Assembly: GCA_002378665.1 (NCBI GenBank)
Contig: DFSO01000071.1
Location: 1 to 12,104, forward strand
Source of the DNA: Loktanella sp. UBA3435
GTDB lineage: Bacteria > Pseudomonadota > Alphaproteobacteria > Rhodobacterales > Rhodobacteraceae
Reading direction: 5' to 3'
DNA: 12,104 nucleotides
Shown here: positions 7,022-12,104 of the stretch, piece after piece
Layout: the number at the start of each line of letters is the position of its first letter
Position numbering within the stretch: position 1 is the stretch's first letter
Translations under genes and position numbers: made by a program
Notes under the pieces: model-generated
The model's database searches: none
What the model was told of the DNA's origin: nothing
The model's input: only the letters and a program-made list of their open reading frames with translations

Positions 7022-7764
7022 GCGGTTTGGTCCTTTTGGCGGCGGTTTGCGGGGGCTATCATCGCAGCCGCGACGCCGATTGCAATCTGGCTCGGGTGTT
7101 TTCCCAAGGAGGGATCGCCAATCGGGCAGGCGATTTGTGCGATTTTTGCGGGTGTATGACCTAATGCGCCCAACCGATTTTTGAAACGCGCCCATTTGGT
7201 CGCTGATCCGATCAACCCGACACTGCCAAAATCCCCTGACAAAAGCGCATGACAAATCGCGAGGTCCATATCATGAGCATAGGTTAATATCAGATGTTCG
7301 GCCTGAGCTGGCGCATGTTTCGCAGCAATCGCAGGGTTGGCTGCAGGCAGGGCGGTGACGCATGTAGGCATCATATCTGGAAAGCGGTCAACGCTGGTAT
7401 CGACCCAAGTGATTGCCACATTGGGCAGGCTGGCTAGTGTGCTCACGAGCGCGCGCCCAACATGCCCCGCACCGTAAACCCAGATTTCACGGGGGGGTGG
7501 TGTCTCGGTCTGCGCATTGGCGAGATAGTCGAGCTGCATTGACCCACCGCAACATTGCCCAAGGTTGGGGCCAAGCGGGATCGTTTGCTTATCGGCGGGC
7601 TTACCTGTTGCGAGCATTTCACGCGCATGGCGCATCGCTTCCCATTCCAGCGCACCACCGCCAATCGTCCCCTCGATATAATCCGCAAAGACCCGCATCT
7701 GCGTGCCCGCGTCACGCGGTGCAGACCCTGCCGTGCGTCTGATCGTGACCGTGATCCAGCTCAT
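7018..7764 (-). CDS. xdhC: XdhC, molybdenum cofactor insertion factor for xanthine dehydrogenase
   Basis: XdhC proteins bind the molybdenum cofactor, bring it to sulfuration and hand it to the XdhB subunit; they are not part of the finished enzyme. The 248-residue sequence shows the N-terminal domain motifs RTAGSAPRDAG (10-20), EGTIGGGALEW (31-41) and LGQCCGG (68-74) with the conserved Cys pair C71/C72. A Rossmann-like domain follows (IWVYGAGHVGRAL, 94-106), then HDMDLAI and VGLIGSATKWARF, and the C-terminal CPIGDPSLGKHPSQIAIGVAA. It sits at the short end of the family because few residues precede the SAPR motif. The ATG overlaps the xdhB stop (ATGA, 7761-7764) and its own stop overlaps the ATPase start. 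This fits the usual xdhABC order of alphaproteobacteria. Confidence 0.95.
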   Translation of the reverse strand: MSWITVTIRRTAGSAPRDAGTQMRVFADYIEGTIGGGALEWEAMRHAREMLATGKPADKQTIPLGPNLGQCCGGSMQLDYLANAQTETPPPREIWVYGAGHVGRALVSTLASLPNVAITWVDTSVDRFPDMMPTCVTALPAANPAIAAKHAPAQAEHLILTYAHDMDLAICHALLSGDFGSVGLIGSATKWARFKNRLGALGHTPAKIAQIACPIGDPSLGKHPSQIAIGVAAAMIAPANRRQKDQTA

Positions 7765-10049
7765 ACGCGCACCTTTTTGATGGCTGCGAGGATGCGTTCG
7801 GGGGTCGCGGGCGCGTCAAGCGATGGGTAGGTTTTTCCACACGCCGCCACCGCATCCGAGATCGCCAAAAGCGCGGAAATCCCATGCATAAACGGCGGCT
7901 CGCCCACGGCCTTGGACCGGTAAACCGTATTGGCGGAGTTCGGCGCGTCCCAAAGGGCCACATTGAAAATCGCAGGCCTGTCAGAGCAGGCGGGGATTTT
8001 ATAAGTCGATGGCGCATGGGTGCGCAAACGGCCCTTGTCGTCCCAGACCAGTTCCTCTGTCGTCAACCAGCCTGCACCTTGCACATAGCCGCCCTCGATC
8101 TGGCCAATATCAAGCGCAGGGTTCAGCGACGATCCCGCATCATGCAGGATATCGCAGCGCAAAATGCGGTTCTCGCCTGTGAGGGTGTCGATGACGACCT
8201 CGGTCAACGCGGCCCCTTGGGCAAAGTAGAAGAACGGCTGGCCTTGGCCCTTGATCCGGTCCCACGCAAGGTCTGGTGTTTTGTAAAATCCCGCAGCCGA
8301 GAGGCTCACGCGGTTGGTATAGGCCAGCATTGCGGCCTGCTGAAACGTCAGTGTGGTTTCGCCTAGTGTGACTTTGCCGTCCGAGAAGGTCACGTCGACC
8401 GCTTTGCCTCCGTGAATTTGGGCCATGATGTCAGCGATGCGTGCAATGATCGTGTCACACGCGTTCTGCACTGCCATGCCGTTCAGGTCCGTCCCCGAAG
8501 ACGCGGCAGTTGCCGACGTATTGGGCACCTTGGCCGTATCGGTTGCCGTGATCTTGATCGCCTCCATCGCCACACCAAAGCGGGAGGCGGCGACTTGGGC
8601 GACCTTTTGGAACAGGCCTTGCCCCATCTCGGTGCCGCCGTGGTTGAGATGGATCGAGCCGTCTTGATAGACATGCACCAAGGCACCCGCTTGGTTGAGG
8701 TGTGTCAGTGTAAAGGAAATCCCGAACTTAACCGGCGCAAAGCCCAAGCCCTTTTTGAGGACCGGATTGGCCGCGTTCCAATTGTCGATGTCATCGCGAC
8801 GCCGCTCGTAATCGGCCGTAACCAGCAGGGCATCGGTCATCTCTTGCAGGATGAAATCCTTGACCTGCATTCCGTAGGGCGTGGTGTTGTCCGCGCCTGC
8901 TTTGCTCATATGTGCATAGTAATTGGCCTTTCGCACTGCAATCGGATCAAGACCCAAATGCGCCGCGACATGATCCATCACCCGCTCAATCCCCAGCACC
9001 CCTTGCGGGCCACCAAAGCCGCGGTAAGCAGTCGCACTTTGCGTGTTGGTTTTGAGGCGGTGCGAGGTGATGCGGACATTGTGCAAAAGGTAGGCGTTAT
9101 CGGCATGTAGCATCGCACGGTCAGCTACAGGGATCGACAGATCAAGCGCCCAACCACAGCGGGTCATTTGGGTAAAATCAACGCCCGACAGCACACCTTT
9201 TTCATTAAAACCAATGTCATAGCTGATACGAAAATCATGGCGTTTGCCTGTGATCATCATGTCATCGTCACGGTCATAGCGCATTTTACAGGGCCGCCCA
9301 GTGGCCCGCGCCGCAATCGCGCAACCAACGGCAAGCGCGTTGCCTTGGCTTTCTTTGCCGCCAAATCCACCCCCCATGCGGCGGACCTCGCAGCGCACGG
9401 CATGCATTGGCAGGCCAATTGCTTCGGCTACTTTATGCTGGATTTCGGTCGGGTGCTGGGTCGAGGAATGCACGACCATGTCGCCACCTTCCTGCGGGAA
9501 CACGAGCGCGGCTTGACCCTCAAGATAAAAGTGTTCTTGCCCGCCCATGTCGATCTCGCCTTGCAGGCGATGTTGGGCGCTCGCGAGGGCCGTATCCACA
9601 TCGCCCTTGGTCCAAATGCGCGGGCCGTCTTCAAATCGGGAGTTGGCGGCAAGCGCGTCCTCAATCGTGAGGATCGGTGTCTCGGCGGCAATTTCGATTT
9701 GCCCTAACCGAACCGCTTTGCGAGCCGCAAGATGAGATGTCGCAGCGGCCATAAAGATCGGCTGCCCTAGGTAATGTACCGTGCCTTTTGCAAGCAATGG
9801 CTCATCATGTGCGCTGGGCGAGACATCATTCGCGAATGGCAAATCGTCGGCCGTGAAAACAGCGATAACGCCAGCGGCAGCACGGACCTTTTCAAGGTTC
9901 ATCGCGATGATTTTGCCAGCGGCTACTTCGCTGGTTCCAAACGCCAAATGCAATGTGTTCGCAGGCGTCGGTATGTCGTCGATATAGCGGGCTTGGCCTG
10001 TGACGTGCAGTGGGGCCGCGTCATGGGGCAGGGATTTATGCGCGCTCAT
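7761..10049 (-). CDS. xdhB: Xanthine dehydrogenase large subunit (molybdopterin-binding)
   Basis: This 762-residue subunit carries the molybdenum site that hydroxylates hypoxanthine to xanthine and xanthine to uric acid in the cytoplasm. Family motifs are in order: GQARYIDDIP (18-27), GGQEHFYLEGQ (169-179) with the cofactor-near Q171, MGGGFGGKE (225-233), AYRGFGGPQG (341-350) and AVGEPP near the C-terminus. By motif comparison with bovine and Rhodobacter capsulatus enzymes, E233 and R311 (in DRAMLHADN) are the purine-orienting residues. F345 is one of the Phe residues that sandwich the ring, and E717 is the catalytic base. All are present, which argues for xanthine dehydrogenase rather than aldehyde or CO dehydrogenase. 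Length matches the R. capsulatus XdhB type. Its start overlaps the xdhA stop as ATGA (10046-10049). It should form an (AB)2 enzyme with XdhA. Confidence 0.97.
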   Translation of the reverse strand: MSAHKSLPHDAAPLHVTGQARYIDDIPTPANTLHLAFGTSEVAAGKIIAMNLEKVRAAAGVIAVFTADDLPFANDVSPSAHDEPLLAKGTVHYLGQPIFMAAATSHLAARKAVRLGQIEIAAETPILTIEDALAANSRFEDGPRIWTKGDVDTALASAQHRLQGEIDMGGQEHFYLEGQAALVFPQEGGDMVVHSSTQHPTEIQHKVAEAIGLPMHAVRCEVRRMGGGFGGKESQGNALAVGCAIAARATGRPCKMRYDRDDDMMITGKRHDFRISYDIGFNEKGVLSGVDFTQMTRCGWALDLSIPVADRAMLHADNAYLLHNVRITSHRLKTNTQSATAYRGFGGPQGVLGIERVMDHVAAHLGLDPIAVRKANYYAHMSKAGADNTTPYGMQVKDFILQEMTDALLVTADYERRRDDIDNWNAANPVLKKGLGFAPVKFGISFTLTHLNQAGALVHVYQDGSIHLNHGGTEMGQGLFQKVAQVAASRFGVAMEAIKITATDTAKVPNTSATAASSGTDLNGMAVQNACDTIIARIADIMAQIHGGKAVDVTFSDGKVTLGETTLTFQQAAMLAYTNRVSLSAAGFYKTPDLAWDRIKGQGQPFFYFAQGAALTEVVIDTLTGENRILRCDILHDAGSSLNPALDIGQIEGGYVQGAGWLTTEELVWDDKGRLRTHAPSTYKIPACSDRPAIFNVALWDAPNSANTVYRSKAVGEPPFMHGISALLAISDAVAACGKTYPSLDAPATPERILAAIKKVRV

Positions 10050-11401
10050 GGCTGGACCTCCAATACGGATGTGGCTTGGCCAGATAGTTCGGCGAAATAA
10101 CGTAGCAACATGTTTTGCGCGGCCTCAAGGCGGTAGGCGGCAGAGGCGCGCATGTCGGTCATTGGTGTGTAGTCCTGCGTAAATGCGGGCAGGGCGGCTT
10201 GCACGGTCTCATTCGTCCAAGGCATGCCGATGAGTGCGTTTTCAACCGCAGCCGCACGGACCGGCGTGCCTGCCATGCCACCAAAGGTGATTACGGCGGC
10301 TTGCACTTTTCCGCCCGAAACCGTCACATTGAACGCGCCGCAGACGGCAGAAATGTCCTGATCGAACCTTTTGGAGAGTTTGTAGACGCGCAAGGCAGGC
10401 GCCGATTTCGGGATGGTAACGCCCGTGACTAGTTCGCCTTTGGCGCGGTCTTGTTTGCCGTAAGCGATAAAGAAATCTTGCAGCGGGATCGAACGTGTCG
10501 CCTCGCCGTGGCGCAAATGCAGCGTCGCACCTAGGGCGATCAGCGCAGGCGGATTGTCCCCGATAGGCGATCCATTGGCGATATTGCCGCCGATGGTCGC
10601 GGCCCCGCGCACTTGCTCTGATCCATAACGGCGGACCATTTCGGCATAAGACGGGTGATAGGTTTTGAGCGTCTGATGCACGTCGACCATCGTGACGCCC
10701 GCGCCAAAGGTAATCGTATCGTTCGTCTCGGTGATCTGCTGCAAGTCGCGGCACCGGTTGAGGAACACAACATTATCTAGCTGACGCAACTGCTTGGTCA
10801 CCCAAAGCCCAACATCTGTTGCGCCAGCAATCACGGTGGCGTCGGGATTGGCGGCATACCAAGCGCAAAGCGCATCAAGGGTCTCGGGGGCAAAAGGGGC
10901 AGGTGCGATTGGCGCTTGACCCTCATTCATCCAAACAGGCACAGGGTCACTTTCTGCCGCTTTGGCCGCGCGGATAATCGGGGCGTAACCTGTGCAACGA
11001 CAAAGGTTGCCTGCCAGCATATCGTCGTGATCGGTCCGTCCATTCGCGTGACCTGCTGCCATAGAGGCGATAAATCCAGGCGTACAGAACCCGCATTGTG
11101 ATCCGTGGTGGTCAACCATGGCAGATTGCACAGGGTGCATTTCGCCATTTGGCCCAGCGATCCCCTCAACTGTGCGCACGGATTTTCCGTGAAGTTGCGG
11201 CATGAAAAGGATGCAGGCATTGAGCGCACGCTTGCTGGTCTCGTCGGTGACAATCACCGAACACGCCCCGCAGTCGCCCTCGTTACACCCCTCTTTTGTG
11301 CCCGTCAGCCCGCGCGTACCCCGCAACCAATCCAGCAGAGTTTGCGTGGCAGGTGTTTCCACCTCCACGGTTTCCCCATTGAGAAGAAACGTCACTTTCA
11401 T
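10046..11401 (-). CDS. xdhA: Xanthine dehydrogenase small subunit (two [2Fe-2S] clusters and FAD)
   Basis: This 451-residue subunit passes electrons from the molybdenum site through two iron-sulfur clusters to FAD and NAD+. C39, C44, C47 and C63 bind the ferredoxin-type cluster (GCNEGDCGACSV). C103, C106, C134 and C136 bind the second (QCGFCTPG and LCRCTGY). The FAD domain shows IAGATDVGLWVTK (191-203) and GAATIGGNIANGSPIGD (266-282), and the C-terminal FAD/CO-dehydrogenase-type domain follows. Having both parts in one chain separate from the molybdenum subunit is the Rhodobacter arrangement. It is the first gene of the operon. AGG lies eight bases before the ATG. The 152-base gap upstream (11402-11553) should hold the operon promoter, but I see no convincing -35/-10 pair and no riboswitch there. 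Confidence 0.97.
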   Translation of the reverse strand: MKVTFLLNGETVEVETPATQTLLDWLRGTRGLTGTKEGCNEGDCGACSVIVTDETSKRALNACILFMPQLHGKSVRTVEGIAGPNGEMHPVQSAMVDHHGSQCGFCTPGFIASMAAGHANGRTDHDDMLAGNLCRCTGYAPIIRAAKAAESDPVPVWMNEGQAPIAPAPFAPETLDALCAWYAANPDATVIAGATDVGLWVTKQLRQLDNVVFLNRCRDLQQITETNDTITFGAGVTMVDVHQTLKTYHPSYAEMVRRYGSEQVRGAATIGGNIANGSPIGDNPPALIALGATLHLRHGEATRSIPLQDFFIAYGKQDRAKGELVTGVTIPKSAPALRVYKLSKRFDQDISAVCGAFNVTVSGGKVQAAVITFGGMAGTPVRAAAVENALIGMPWTNETVQAALPAFTQDYTPMTDMRASAAYRLEAAQNMLLRYFAELSGQATSVLEVQP

Positions 11402-11553
11402 CGTGTAAACCTGCCGCGTTACTTAGATTTTGCGAGTATTGGCATGGCGTCGATGCGGCGTAGACACGGGGCCCTCGTTTGACGTGATGAAAGCGGGGCG
11501 GGACGGAATTATCAAGCTTTTTCGTCCAAATGCCGCAAGAAAGGCGCGACGAC

Positions 11554-11883
11554 CTAATGAATGGCGCCATCAAGCGGCATGATAAGTTGGTCGATCTGGT
11601 CGGCTCTGCGCTCCCAGATCACCCGCTGCCATTCCATCCAGCCCTGCACTTCCAGCATCGGGTCGGGGTCGATAAAACAGGTGCGCACGCGGCCTTTCTT
11701 TTCGGATCTCACAAGCCCGCAGGCCTCCAACACGCCCAAGTGACGCATGAATGTGGGTAGGGCGATAGGGTGCGGTTCGGCCAGCTCTGATACCGTGGCG
11801 GGACCTCGCGCCAGATGCTCAACAACAGCACGGCGGGTCGGATCGGCAAGGGCGGCAAAGCAGGCGTCGAGGTTTTGTTTCAT
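11554..11883 (-). CDS. ArsR-family helix-turn-helix regulator
   Basis: This 109-residue protein matches the winged-helix ArsR family. It opens with ALADPTRRAVVEHLARGPATVSELAEP (11-37), the usual first helices. A recognition helix follows (ALPTFMRHLGVLEACGLV, 41-58), then a wing (EKKGRVRTCFID) and a C-terminal dimerisation helix with Trp residues. The metal-binding motif of true arsenic/zinc sensors (ELCVCDL) is absent. It therefore belongs to the non-metal branch, which often controls adjacent genes such as SRPBCC proteins. The start is the ATG at 11883; the open frame continues upstream but no start codon with a ribosome site is seen, and none is visible at this ATG either. It lies 152 bases upstream of xdhA on the same strand and divergent from dnaE. 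Control of the xdh operon is a reasonable guess from position only. Confidence 0.88.
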   Translation of the reverse strand: MKQNLDACFAALADPTRRAVVEHLARGPATVSELAEPHPIALPTFMRHLGVLEACGLVRSEKKGRVRTCFIDPDPMLEVQGWMEWQRVIWERRADQIDQLIMPLDGAIH

Positions 11884-11922
11884 GGCGCAAGGTGAGGGGG
11901 ATTCGGGACCAAGGTCAAGACG

Positions 11923-11940
11923 GTTAGCCGTAGCGCTAAC
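11923..11940. promoter_or_regulatory. Perfect inverted repeat in the arsR-dnaE gap, possible operator
   Basis: GTTAGC (11923-11928) and GCTAAC (11935-11940) are exact inverted copies around a 6-base spacer. The right part also contains the 8-base palindrome TAGCGCTA (11931-11938). The site lies five bases upstream of a TTGACC (minus strand, 11918-11913) that could be a weak -35 for the arsR gene, in a 102-base intergenic region shared with dnaE. Autoregulation by the ArsR protein is one possibility. The half-sites also resemble LacI-type operators. Confidence 0.45.
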
Positions 11941-11985
11941 AATTCCGCGCTTTCCCCCAACTGCGCCAGACCGTAAGATGACCAC

Positions 11986-12104
11986 ATGAAAAATCCCCGA
12001 TTCATCCACCTGCGCGTCCACACTGAATACTCCCTGTTGCAAGGGGCGGTTCACGCTAAAAAGCTGCCTGAAATGGCCGCGAAAATGAACATGCCTGCGG
12101 TGGC
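11986..12104 (+). CDS. dnaE: DNA polymerase III alpha subunit, first 39 codons (3' end outside window)
   Basis: The frame begins at ATG 11986 and runs off the window. The protein starts MKNPRFIHLRVHTEYSLLQG, which matches the N-terminus of bacterial DnaE, the replicative polymerase subunit. The HLRVHTEYSLL stretch is the first motif of the PHP domain (H8, H12). KLPEMAAKMNMPAVA follows, matching the PLVKKA-AxxxMPAVA region of DnaE. The upstream ATG at 11979 is out of frame and stops at once. Only a weak purine-rich stretch (TAAGA) precedes the start. The gene is divergent from the ArsR gene and lies outside the purine operon; it marks core chromosome. Confidence 0.9.
   Translation, partial: MKNPRFIHLRVHTEYSLLQGAVHAKKLPEMAAKMNMPAV

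Noticed and set aside
8412..9110. A 232-residue + strand frame inside xdhB
   Set aside because: xdhB on the other strand has all family motifs across this region; the + frame is a by-product of its codon use.
11402..11553. Purine or xanthine riboswitch, or a clear sigma-70 promoter, upstream of xdhA
   Set aside because: No recognisable aptamer-like helices or conserved loops could be seen by eye and no good -35/-10 pair; only a GATAAT-like hexamer without a matching -35.
1411..11883. Pairing of the ArsR regulator with the SRPBCC protein as a classic ArsR-SRPBCC module
   Set aside because: Such pairs are normally adjacent, while here they are about 9.6 kb apart with the whole purine operon and a terminator between them.
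11884..12054. Upstream extension of the ArsR gene to an ATG at 12054
   Set aside because: It would overlap the dnaE start on the other strand and adds sequence with no ArsR similarity; the ATG at 11883 gives a normal family length.
1..12104. CRISPR array, tRNA or rRNA genes, phage genes
   Set aside because: No regularly spaced repeats, no tRNA-like cloverleaf and no phage-type proteins were noticed; apart from short gaps, the window is filled by the genes listed.

Overview
The window looks like part of the chromosome of an alphaproteobacterium, most likely a marine Rhodobacteraceae (Roseobacter group) member. The grounds are a Rhodobacter-type two-subunit xanthine dehydrogenase, a moderately high GC content, alphaproteobacterial-looking proteins and an IS3-type element common in that class. 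The genus call is inference from protein style; no search was run.

Layout, left to right. Positions 1 to about 1281 hold the right part of an IS3-family insertion sequence on the + strand: the end of orfA, all of orfB with its DDE triad, and a probable right terminal repeat. Positions 1282-1410 are a short stretch that may be the tail of a gene cut by the insertion. Next, on the minus strand, is an SRPBCC-fold protein (stop at 1411), then a strong hairpin terminator (2029-2058) that closes the main operon of the window.

The main operon runs on the minus strand from 11401 down to 2079. In transcription order it is xdhA, xdhB, xdhC, a double-domain ABC ATPase, a permease, a 103-residue membrane protein of unknown family, a second permease and a BMP-family periplasmic binding protein. 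From xdhA to the second permease every junction overlaps or is one base apart, so this is almost certainly one translationally coupled unit of about 9.3 kb. The inferred job is purine scavenging. The BMP transporter would bring in a purine base or nucleoside, and XdhAB (matured by XdhC) would oxidise hypoxanthine and xanthine to uric acid. Active-site residues of XdhB match purine-oxidising xanthine dehydrogenases.

At the right end, a small ArsR-family regulator (11554-11883, minus) sits just upstream of xdhA. It is divergent from the first 39 codons of dnaE (DNA polymerase III alpha subunit, + strand, running off the window). The 102-bp gap between these two carries a perfect 6-6-6 inverted repeat that may be an operator.

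Most of the content is recognisable. The least explained item is the small Met/His-rich membrane protein wedged between the two permeases.
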